From positions 21,458,934-21,522,933 of the forward strand of contig NC_063151.1 of NCBI RefSeq assembly GCF_020921035.1: 64,000 bases of DNA, written 5' to 3'. Positions 12,306 through 23,123 of the stretch are shown piece by piece (the stretch's first letter is position 1; every line of letters begins with the position of its first letter). A model generated the notes under the pieces. It saw nothing but the letters and a program-made list of their open reading frames with translations. It was not told where the DNA came from and searched no databases. The DNA comes from Rhodamnia argentea (Eukaryota; Streptophyta; Magnoliopsida; Myrtales; Myrtaceae). The translations under genes were made by a program, and so were the position numbers.

Positions 12306-13624
12306 TTCGGGTGATGATTATGATAACACTTTTTCACTTTTTGCCAAAATTCCATATGTTCGTGTCTTTATTTCCCTTGCAGCACGTTTTGGTTGGCTTC
12401 TTCATCAGCTAGATGTAAAAAATGTCTTCTTTCATGGTGACATGCCCGAATAAGTGTACATGGAGCAACCATCGGGGTTTGTTGCTCGGGGGGAGAATTT
12501 GGTATGTTGCTTACATAAAGCTTTGTATTGACTTAAACAATCTCCTCGTGCTTGGTTTGGCAAATTTAGTGATGTTATTATCGGGTTCGGATTAAAACAG
12601 TGTCAAATAAATCATTCAGTTTTTAGTTCTATCTCCCCAGTCAATTGTATTCTTCTAGTGGTATATGTGGATGATATTATCATTATTGGCAGTGATTCAT
12701 ATGGTATCCAACGACGTAAAACGTTTACGCATACGAAATTTAACACCAAGGATCCGGAACGTCTACGTTATTTTCTTGGTATTGAAGTTGCATATTCACA
12801 GGCACGTATCAATTTATCATAGCAAAAATATGTACTTGACATTCTTGATGATGTTGGATTTCTTGGAGCAAAGCTAGTAGATATTCCTATGGAACCCAAT
12901 GTGAAACTTGATCCAGAACATGGAGAATTGTTATGTGATCCAGGGAAGTATAGAAGATTAGTAGGAAAATTGAACTATCTTACTGTCACAAGGCCCGACA
13001 TATCATTTGCTATCGGTGTAGTTAGTCGGTTCATGAGTTCTCCCCGTACTACTCATTGGGATGCCGTATTTAGAATTATTGAGTACTTAAAGGGAGCGCC
13101 GGGTAAAGGGCTACTTTTCAAGAATTACGAACATCCGGACACTATAGGTTTCTCCGATGCGGATCGGGCTGGATGTCCTACCGATAGGAGATCTACATCG
13201 GGTTATTGTGTGTTCCTTGGAGGTAATTTAATTTCCTTGAAAAGTAAGAAACATGTGGTTTCTCGATCAAGCTTTGAAGCAAAATATAGAGCTATGACAC
13301 ATGTGACATGTGAATTACTGCGGTTGAGGATGTTATTATCAAAAATGGGTTTGCCTACATCGGATCCATCGGTATTATATTGTGATAATCAATCGGCTAT
13401 TCACATTACAAATAATCTTGTCTTGCATGAGCGAACTAAACATATTGAAGTTGATTGTCACTTTGTACGGGAGAAAGTTCGGAAAGGGGTGATTATTCTT
13501 TAACATACAAGAACGGAGAATCAGCTTGCGGATGTCTTTACTAAATCTCTTAGAGGGAGTAGAGTGAGTTTTTTATGTAACAAATTGGGATTATTTGATA
13601 TTTACATCCCAGCTTGAGGGGAAG
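12306..13624 (+). mobile_element. Degenerate Ty1/copia RT-RNase H fragment, inverted to its neighbour
   Basis: The plus strand resumes the reverse transcriptase at a GDDYDNTFS-like motif near 12310-12335 and reaches the YVDD active site at about 12664. It then runs through RNase H (12889-13503, same ADRAGCPTDRRSTSGYC block) to a polypurine tract before the LTR at 13625. In-frame stops occur in the RT (after 'GDMPE' and at 'ALY'), and frame shifts separate blocks. Nucleotide similarity to the reverse complement of 9438-10885 is high throughout, so the two pieces come from one family. Confidence 0.85.
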
Positions 13625-13727
13625 TGCTAGAATAAGGGTAAAATAGTCATTTGAGTCAATTGGTCCTTTATATATAAGTGTAATCCTTTGTTAATGAATA
13701 TTAATCATCTTTCTCTAAACCTAAACA
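13625..13727 (+). repeat. Copia LTR (right copy, 103 bp) followed by a primer-binding site
   Basis: The LTR runs from TGCTAGAATAAGGG to CTAAACCTAAACA. It is followed at 13728-13739 by tgctatcagagc, close to the initiator-methionine tRNA primer-binding site (tggtatcagagc) used by plant copia elements. The LTR is therefore preceded by RNase H and followed by a 5'-type leader, as at the junction of two tandem copies. Leader-like GC-richer sequence continues to about 13870, then breaks off before any gag. Confidence 0.65.
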
Positions 13728-14099
13728 TGCTATCAGAGCTCTAAACACCTTACTACGCCTGCGTCAGTAAATCACCCATCCTTGGTCACCCAAAATCTGA
13801 CTTCATCGGCCATCATCTTGACCAAGCGACCAAGAGTTGGCGTCGTCTGACGTCGCCCGAGGCCGGTGAGCCCGGATCCAAGGTCGGGCGAAGTTATCTA
13901 TTTAATGTAAAATGTTTTCTAGATATCATGTAAAAAAGAGCTCATTCTTAGAGCATATTGCCCATTAATGATTTCACTTAGTCATTTTATTAAATCGTTC
14001 TTTCGTTATGACAGGTACAATTTGTTAGGAAATGTAAAAACCTGGTGATGGTTTATTTAGTTTTTATTGCAATAACCTTTTCAAATGTAGCGTCTTATC

Positions 14100-14363
14100 C
14101 CATCACCATGGTGGTCGGTCAAGTGATCCAAGTCGCAAGCCAAGATTACAGGTTCGATTCCCCAAGCTATTATCAATATCAGAAAACCTCGATCAGTCTG
14201 CGAAGAAAGAACTTGGGCTTGGTACATCGCCGATCTTGGGCTTCCTACTTGCATTGGTGCGGCATGGATGACAAGCTCGCTCGGTAGCGGGACGTGAGCA
14301 AAATTTGTGGGGTCTTAAACTAAACCTTCCCCTGCTGGTGATTTTTTTGCCTTTTGTCTCACA
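14100..14363 (+). mobile_element. tRNA-derived SINE-like retroposon with 17-bp target duplication
   Basis: A pol III-like box A (tggtcggtcaagtg) at about 14111 and box B (ggttcgattcc) at about 14151 lie near the left end of a segment of about 264 bp. It is flanked by a long imperfect direct repeat: 14083-14099 (aaatgtagcgtcttatc) and 14364-14380 (aaatgtagtatcttatc). Long target duplications plus an internal tRNA-like promoter are the marks of LINE-mobilised SINEs. I do not recognise the family. An open frame across it (14045-14287) is not a gene. Confidence 0.55.
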
Positions 14364-14380
14364 AAATGTAGTATCTTATC

Positions 14381-16007
14381 GCGATTAAAAAAAAAACTCC
14401 ACGTTAAATTACTTTAAAGGAAAGTTTTAAGTATATTTCTAAGTTTTGATTCACTTGAGATTGAATCTAGGATTAACCTTTTTCATGGTTGGAGTAGGAC
14501 GCGAAGTTCCTTTTTTTTGTGCTTTATCTTTGGTTAACATTTAGATATGATACAAAGATAAACATGTTTTATGTTTCATCATACTTCTAACAAATGTACC
14601 TTTTCCATATATTTTTTTTTAACGAAAAGTACTTACTAGAAGTTTCTAATCTTCTAAATGGCTTTTGTGATTGAGAATATGGGACCATAAATTAAGATGA
14701 CAACCTCCTCTTAAGTAAAGTGATAAGAGAATGCAGAATAAGATGAATCTTGTGGGGGTGAAATGAGGCATTTCTACTGTGAAACTGATGAGAGAGGGAA
14801 CAACAAATTGAAGGGAGAGAAGCGTATATCAGTAAGTTAACCGAAGAAAATGAGCGTCTCAACCAAAATGGTGGTGTGGAAGACTGGAAGTAACCCCGCC
14901 ATTGATCAGATCATAAAAGGAGAAAGGAATTTCATAGAAGTGTTGGTGAGTTTCTACACGAGTTACGGATAGAAAACTCACTGGTTTCTTTTTCTTTGTG
15001 ACAAATTTTTCTTGACACATCAAAGAAATTGACGTCTTTTAACAAAGAACGGTAAAATTAATTCTGCTTAGTCCTGGAACTAGGAAATTGAGTCCCACTA
15101 AGGCACCCAAGAACCCGAAGTAGGCATACTACGTTTCACGGAAAACATTACTTGAAGTCTTCCTTTTCTTTTTGGATCACTACTGTCTACTGGTGCCCAC
15201 AGAGTATGCTTGTTTTCATCTCCAGATTTAGTTGGAGCTAAATCTCCCGGTCCAGGGTTCAAAATCGCAATTCTGGCTTGGAACAAGATCGAGTACATTA
15301 ACAATGTACAACAAATCATTACTTTCGTTAGGTGAAAAATAAATGATTCGATAACAGTTATGGAACAGCAATTACAATGACTCGGCGATTACATTCCCGC
15401 TATGATGGCCCGATACAATACATGCGCTTCTGCCATCTAGTACCTGACGAACTAATGAAGGTGCTAAACAATGGACTTATACGGAGTTCCATCTATTCCG
15501 GTTTATTAGATAGAAATCACCGGCAAATTCGATGCATCTTAAACCCCCTTGCTGTTGGTCCAAAAAAAAACCCCCTTGTTGACTGAATAAACTTCATATT
15601 AGCCACTTCAAATCTCTGTCGCTTCAAGGGCAATAAGATCCAGATAGAGAAGCAAACTATCATGCTCCATGGGTGAGAGTGAAGCGGGAACAATTTCAAA
15701 CACTTCCCCGCCCCCCAACCCCACCCACCGCCCCCGCCCCGGGGTTGCAAATTACATAGTGACCGACTGCATAGATACAGATACATTTCCACGTACGCAG
15801 CATATGACAAAATTATAGAACAATATGTTGAACCTATCAGCATCCCCTCACCCGATGCTTTGTGGACATGATTCTTTCGGAATGGGACACCTCGTAAACC
15901 CTAAAAAAATTTCAAAAGATAAACTATAGAGTCCGAGAAACTAAGCAACCTCGGTCCAAAACGGCCACTGCTGCATCAGCATCTGCAGAAAGACTCGAGG
16001 TTGATAT
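14381..16007. other. Intergenic DNA with unassigned open frames
   Basis: Short frames occur at 15098-15319 (-), 15377-15586 (+) and 15517-15843 (-), but none shows a domain I recognise. A C/G homopolymer-rich patch sits at 15700-15745. The part next to 16008 is probably the 3' UTR of the minus-strand gene. Confidence 0.4.
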
Positions 16008-19000
16008 TCACATGTACTGGACTTCGACTAGCTTCTTCAGTTCCTCTAACTTCTCAATGATTTTTGGGTTCATCAACTCCCTAGCTTCCTTTATAAGAGT
16101 ACCTTCCCGACTGAAACGGTATGCGTCTATCACCGTCCTTATCCATGTGTGAAGCTTCTCTGGAGTCCTGCAGATTGGAAATTAAACAATTATGACGTAT
16201 CTAACGCAAAATAACTACTTCAAATAGTTGGAATATGCCACAACACAATGCCACTCAAGGAGTTTACGATGGTCCATTCCTCATATGATTTATTTTGTAT
16301 AGTTCCCTCTCCTCTTTCTAGATGTTTCTGTAGGTCATATTAACATCAGATAAAACTCCCGCCTAACGCATTTCCTATTTGAAACTCACAATGCCCGTGC
16401 AATGCAATGGCAAACATGCAATTCCTGACTTGTTCCTGTACGTACGTGTAGAGGCAGTCTACATCATTCCCTTCAAGTTCTTCTCCCGGTGTAAATGCAT
16501 CTTTCAAGGCAGAAACTTTCTCCTCAGGATCCTCAATGGTAAGGAGATATTTCAGTATCCTTATCTCTTTTGGCATCAGTCTTTGAAGGTTGCCTCTTGC
16601 AGTCATATACAAATGATACAGTATATCCTTGACCTGGAAAGAACAAGAAACCATGAACAACTAAAACAAGCATTTTAGAAAATTCCACTAAACTCATTCC
16701 CAATTCGACGAGACAGGATTTGGAGGTAGCATTTCATAAACTTGAAGCTGAGGGACTGCAGCTTTATTCCATAGCAAAATATGAAGAAGTAAATTCAACT
16801 GTGAGACACCCATTTGCATATACAAATTCAGTGAAATATAGCAGGAAAACAAAGAGAGACTTTCCCTGGTTTTCCCCCAAAAAGAAGGGGAGCGCATTGA
16901 CCCATCAAAATGCATAGTAAAAGAACACTATGAACAAGAATTTAAACTGCCATTACCATAGTACCGTGAAATGTTAACTAAAAAACTGCTATATTGAGAT
17001 TGAGATAGTCGAATTTAGTATTACTAATTACCATGAGGTTCTAGTACCATAGATTAAAAGAACTACAATAAGTGAACTCATCATGGAAAAGATCCTCTGG
17101 TCTCCCCTAGTTCATAGAATCAATTTTCCTTTCATCACCCCTTCCTCCTAAATGCCACTTTTGACACACAAACGCATTCCCAATCAAGCGACAGTAAATA
17201 AAAGTTAGATAATCGACCCAAAAGAAAAAAAAAAGTTAGACTAAGAACTGTTGTACCTCATCTTTCATCATGTTTGATTCCTTGGCTGCTGACCATGCTT
17301 TTGTAATCATCAACACCAATGCCGAATCAAGTTCATTTTTGGCTGCTAGATTGTCTATTTTTCTACAAGCAGCATCTATCGAGGGAGAGTTGATAATATC
17401 TTGAAACTTCAACTCTGCCGTATTCAATGCTTCAATGCTTTCAGTTGCAGTATCATAAGCTTGTACCGCAGCCAAACACATGTTCCCAAGCTTCGCAACA
17501 GCTATGATACAGAAATCAAAAGAGATCTTGTCAATGCTCAAAGTGGAACAAAGGTCTGCTCCAGGGCTTAAAATCATGAAATTTCCATATGATTAAGTCA
17601 CCATGAAGATACTTTTATTACATAGCACAGTGTACACCAATTACTAGATTTGCCTACCAGTAGGTGCATCACAATAGCACAGAAAACAACTTGGCACGCA
17701 TAAAATTAGGGTTGCCCTGTTGGCAGTTCGCTGAAACTGACCGCTGTTGCTTCTTATTGTATACATTGAGCAAGGGAGATTACAATCCACCACATTAATC
17801 CATTACAAGCAGGTTAGAGAAAATATACTAAGTCTCACCATTTTGCTCAGATGGGTTGTCATAGTAGGATTCAGCTACAGTGTGAACATGTACGAAAAAT
17901 TCTTTAGTAAAATCTTTCCGGCGTCTTGCAACTACCTCATTTATCTCTGATGGAGCACTTTTTATCAATTCAAGAAGCTCGTTGTGCCTTTGCACATCTT
18001 CATCTACCTGCAGAAAAAAACCAAAGGGAATCCACCAAATAAAGTCCGAAATAGTACACTTTGACTTTTCTTTTAATCTCAAGCACCTGAAATTTCATAA
18101 TGCATGATAGGGACAAAGAGATTGACATATAAGATCTTCATAATTTCTTAAAATTTGAATAATACTAAATTTTGGCGAGAAAGCAAAAAAGTTACCTTTT
18201 ACTTTTGAGAAGTCTAAACAAACAAGTAATAACATTTTTTTCAGAGAAGGCTATAATTTATAAAGACGGACCATAGCAAAGTAATCAAGAGATGCAACAA
18301 TTCATCAGAATGACATTTGAAGCTGCAATACAAAGGATACAGGTGCAGGCTACCTTTCATTCCTTCAAAATCGTTAATATACTGAACCTGTATAACCTAT
18401 TGATAAGTAAAATCTCATATCCAATGTAGTATTCAGAGAATGAATTGCAAACGCCACCTCTTTGAGCTTCCGACCAAGCCGAAGCAGCTTGTGTTTCATG
18501 CCCGGGTTGTCTTCGTTATCAGCTCGCTCTTGACAATGCCTGAAGAAATGAGGACGGATATGGCTCCATTCCTTGCTAAAAGCTAATAATCTTCTCCAGT
18601 CAGTAGGAGTGGGCTTATCAACTAAGAAAACCTCTATCAGCTTGTCACATACGCGAACCATTTTATCCTCATCCAGGCTCAGATCACTACTTTTATCTTT
18701 TTCATTTCCATCAGTAGCTGGGGGGTTATCGTGACTACATTCAGATTCAGGCATATCATGCGCTGTTGATCTTTCCGGTACAACAGTTGTATCATCAGTC
18801 ATAGCAGCAAGGAAGAAGTTCTGGCATCTGACGTGATTGGCTAGCATTTGGCTTCCTGAGAACTTTTTCAAAAGATTTGAGTCACAAAATAGTAAATAAT
18901 TCTTCCTTTTTCTCTATCTGCAACTGAATCTCTGTTGCAACTTCAAAAAGAAGACCATCACAGATAATCAAGTGGAAGTTACATGTAAAATGAAAAACAA

Positions 19001-20490
19001 TGAGGAATTAAAGAGAAAGGACAAAGAAGGTGACTCAAGCTTTCACTACATTATCAAGGAAATTAATCATGGGAAAACAGTTGTTGATGGGAAAGCAGAA
19101 CTTTCATCTGTTGTTTGTTGGCTAGCCATAAGTGACGACACGCATCAACAGAAGATACAAATGAAGAGATTTAAAATGATTTTGTACTCAAACGGGAGCT
19201 TTGCGCTTTAGAAGTGGCACTTTATATGTTGGGAGTATTGCAATTTTATTTCGCTTCAAATGCTCTCACTTTAAGATACAACTATTAAATTAGTCATGAG
19301 GGAAGCACTTCCCTCCTACAACCATAAATTTCTCTACATCTAAAAAGCAATTTTCCATCAAAAGTTGAGAATTTGAGGCATCTCAAATGATGTGCGAGTG
19401 TCAAACTGGAAGCAGAAGTACACAAGTAAAGACAGCTAGTTTCATAGGTAGACTGATAGCCATTCCAAATGATCGCCACAGATATATCAAATTGAAGAAA
19501 ACAAAACAAGAGCTGTGAATGTAGGAAACCATCCCAAGAATTGGCCAGTTTGAGAAAATTCTCCACAGTAAAGTTCCATATTAATTATAGTACCATACAG
19601 GCACAGACCATTTTTCATATCAAGTTCCTCTAAAGAGATGGCAATTCCATCTTGAAGCAACTATAAGTTTTTCAATATTTAGAACAACGTTATTCTGATT
19701 TTTTAGTTTGTTTGACTCCTGCATGTTTCACAAACTAGAGCTAAAACAGAGCAGCATATTGTGATCATGTGGACTACCCCACTACATTTTAATCTTAAAT
19801 GAGTATGGCAGCATAACATACAAGCACCAGCTTCAGCGTTGAATATAACTTCTCAGAACTCATGCCTTGAACATTGATATATTGATCAAATAAAACAGAA
19901 GTGCAAATCCTTATTGCACCACACTCAAGCCTTGTACCTGGAGGAGGCCAACTAAACCTACCGCCCACTAGTTTTGATGATTTTCGAGGCACAATGGTTA
20001 GACATCCCAACATCCCATACCATAACCCCTAACACTTTCGAAGAACAGAGTGTCGTCCTTCTATGAACCTCTGTCTTGTTTAATAGAACCATTACGACAC
20101 TTCTTGAGACTTAAAACATCACATACCCGATATTCAAATGCTTAGGGAGAACAACCGACAGAACTGATATAAATTCAGATGTACTGGAGCTGACAGCTCA
20201 TCGCATAAAAAGCAGGGCAAAGAGAAGAAGCATACGAACGATTTCGGGGCGTCGCGGGAAGAAGCGAGAGAAAACCCGACACGCTGCCTGCTCTTGCTCG
20301 CTCGAATTGGGCGCAACTTGGGAGACGAAAAGCCCGCGCGCGCGCACTCTCCGCCGAGGGTTGAACTGCCTCGGAACGTGCGGAGGGAGCCGGAATCCAT
20401 AGCTTTGGAGGGTACCGAAGCAGAGAGGTGAGGAAGAGGAAGGAAGAGAGCGTAGTTGCCGTAGCTGGAGACGGAGATGGAAGCCGCCAT
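16008..20490 (-). CDS. At4g37920-like protein, predicted plastid-targeted, function unknown
   Basis: Six exons are inferred on the minus strand: about 20490-20283, 18855-18458, 18007-17839, 17501-17257, 16633-16446 and 16167-16008. Exons 2-6 splice in frame. The protein matches the conserved plant family described as 'uncharacterized At4g37920, chloroplastic' (also annotated endoribonuclease E-like). Recognisable blocks are DEDVQRHNELLE, KNELDSALVLMITKAWSAAK and MPKEIRILKYLLTIEDPEEK, all helical and charged. The N-terminus is Ser-rich with few acidic residues, as expected of a transit peptide. The exon 1 donor is uncertain: the phase-compatible site at 20283 is weak (GTGTCG), and a GTATGC donor further down would need a different acceptor. 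Intron 1 is about 1.4 kb. An upstream in-frame ATG at 20526 exists. I infer no enzymatic activity. Confidence 0.82.
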
Positions 20491-21370
20491 GGCTTGCTGT
20501 CGAAAGGCTTCGAACCCAAAGAGCAAAAACGCTCCGTAGCTGCACTAGTACTAGCAGTCGCTGAATGGAATGGAAGCCAGCGGAAGGAAAGCTGAGAAGA
20601 GGCCTCAAAAAATAGCCCGGACCCGGAGGCCCCAAAACCCGAACCGGCCTTATAGAACCGGCCCGATCCTTTTGGTTAGCCATGGGACCGCTTCGTTCTT
20701 CAGGAAGCGTTTCGGACACCGGATCGGACCGGCCGGTTGAATCAATTTTAATAACTAGCTATATCGTTTAGCCTCTGCCTCTGGTTGGGTTTTTGAACCG
20801 GCTCGTCGCGCACTCCTCGGAAATCATGTTCAGTCTCGAATACGATTTTCAAATCACTAATTTCAGCCGATTGATTCCAGGGGGGATTGAAAATAGGCTA
20901 AACATTTGATTCGTGAGCGAAAATAGATTTTTCTTCTAATAAAAAGAACTCTCAAGACAAGCTCTGGTTTACTCAATTATTATGTTGATAGAAAAACAGA
21001 GTAATTCTTAGAAGTGCTTTTCAAAGAGTTCAATTAAGAGATTTTCAAGAAGCTATTGCCAACGAAGAGGCTGAATTGTAAACTTAAAGCGCGTTTGTTT
21101 TGCAAAAACATAAATATTTTTTAAAATATTTTTCTAAAAATAATCGATGATATTGCTTGCAAAAGATTATATTCCTACATAAATCGTGACCGATTATGAA
21201 AATAATTTCTTATTAACTAATTAGATGCTAGTGATCATTTAAAAAAAAAATATTTTTCGAATCATTCATTTTTCGTGAAACAAATGAATCTTTAATCAAC
21301 TTTAATGCCTATTTTGTAATGAGACCAACTTTAGAAAAGTCTTCTAATCTTATGTCTTTTATCGAACAGC
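20491..21370. other. Upstream region of the At4g37920-like gene and intergenic DNA
   Basis: The first 250 bases are GC-richer and likely hold the 5' UTR and promoter. Overlapping frames in this stretch and in exon 1 are shadows. Beyond 20900 the DNA is AT-rich without recognisable features. Confidence 0.4.
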
Positions 21371-21575
21371 CAATGAAGCGTCGAACAAGTTGATGAGACA
21401 CCCGAACCTTAGACAGTTAAACTAATAAGATCCCGGGTTCGACTCCCAACGATCACGTCTTGAGAAACTTACCTAGTGGTATTGGCAAAAACTCCCACCA
21501 CCTTGTTTCATCCAGTGGACAATAGTCCGTTGCACATGGAAAACCTCGGTTAAAATTAAATAAATAAATAAATAA
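21371..21575 (+). repeat. Possible tRNA-related SINE fragment
   Basis: A box B-like motif (gggttcgactccc) lies at about 21435 and the segment ends in an (aaat)n tail at about 21553-21577, as in many SINEs. I could not locate a convincing box A or target duplication, so this is tentative. Confidence 0.3.
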
Positions 21576-22267
21576 ACATTTGAGGAATTTGCCCATCCCA
21601 GGAAGGAGTAAGGACAGCTTCACCTTGTTTCATCTTTATTTTTTCTTCCTTACCTTTATGATAAATAGTTTTTACGATATCTTTCTTTTCCTCTCAACTC
21701 CCAAGGTCTATGCAATATTTTTTTCTTCACGAGTTACCCCGACGGCAGATCGAAATTTATGAGTACAGCGGAAGAACAAGCTACATCTACTTTTTCTTGG
21801 GAAAGTCACGTACAAAAAACCGGAGGGGGTTTCTTTGCAGAGATCCTCAAGGAACCGATTCCCTGCTGCACTGCATTGTACCCAAGTTCATTCTTATGGT
21901 ATTCCAACATAAGGTTTAGTACCCAAATGAACACATACCCGTCGATTGAGAGACCATAGAAATGCCTCAGTTTGCAAATCCATGCTCGACAACTACTGTA
22001 AAGAACACAGCAAAAAGGAGATTATAGTAGCAAACAATGCAAATGGCAGCTTTGAACAGTTGATTGGAAAACATCAAACATCAGTCTATCAGCACTTCTA
22101 AAATGTCTGAAAACCGACACTACCACACTGGGCTTTACACTAATACTTTGCACTCATCGGATGAGAGTGCCATGGAGTTTTTTCACTACCTAAAGCAAGA
22201 GGATGGGCTTCTGCTTCCCCGTGACAAAACTCGTTGGTCGAGTCAAGTTCCTGAAAAAAGATCCACC

Positions 22268-23039
22268 TGCCAAAAAGCAAAAGGAGTCACAGAAACTTGA
22301 ATGAAGTGGAGATGATCAACTGTAAACTCACAATGATGACACAAAGCAATATACGAGGCCTATCACCTGAAATTGTTAGTTCAACAACCGTTTTCCCACA
22401 CAAAATAAAAGGCGTATGCACGAGGTCAAAAACCTACACACTTTGAATAAATTCGATGCTGCTGCCTATTCAGTTGCTTGTACACTAGTCGCACTGATAA
22501 ACATGACCCCAGGCTCCAGATTTTCTTTATTTCATCTTTAGCTTATTGCCGATACCAAGCTACAGAATAAGAAGCCAATATGTCATTCTTGTCGTCTACG
22601 TTCATTTCAATGGAGAATCTTGTCCACAGTGCAGTTCCGGTAATTTCACAGTGATAGTTCGCCGTGGGCTTTGTGCAAAATGACATCTAGGGTGTAAACA
22701 TGAAGGAATAATCACCAATAAACAGAAAATAGGTACTTGTTTAAATGTGGCATCCAGAGCGCCATTGCAATTGGTTAAGAGGATACACATTCTTAACTCA
22801 TCAGATGTAGAATAGTACAGGTGGCCAAAGTGAACTTTGCTGCCTAAAAAGAAAATAGCTACCAGCTCTAGCCAAACTTCCAGTTCATTTCCAATCTCCT
22901 CTTAAGATATTGGGAAAATTAATATAAGAACTCTAAATCTTTTAACAATCAGCGGGGGTGCCATATCAATCATTCAGCCACATAAATTTCTCAGTTGCTG
23001 AATGAAATAAGAAGGGTGTATATATTGGAGAGAACATAC
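22268..23039 (-). other. Probable intron in the ARF17 3' UTR
   Basis: On the minus strand a strong donor (acag|gtatgt) lies 84 bases after the ARF17 stop codon, with plausible acceptors at about 22268 (ttttggcag) and 22368 (aatttcag). No coding exon is seen beyond. A spliced 3' UTR is inferred from splice-site quality only. Confidence 0.4.
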
Positions 23040-23123
23040 CTGTACACCTACATATCTGCAAGCCATAGCCTGAACCTCACACTCACAGAAGAAAAGTTTT
23101 AACAACTGAGGCTCTGACACTGG

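Noticed and set aside
15098-15319. 73-codon minus-strand frame with PGPGDLAPTKSGDENKHTLW
   Set aside because: Looks somewhat coding-like but I could not match it to a family or find adjoining exons.
20175-20719. Three overlapping minus-strand frames at the start of the At4g37920-like gene
   Set aside because: Only the frame starting at 20490 (or 20526) gives a transit-peptide-like N-terminus; the others are shadows in GC-rich DNA.
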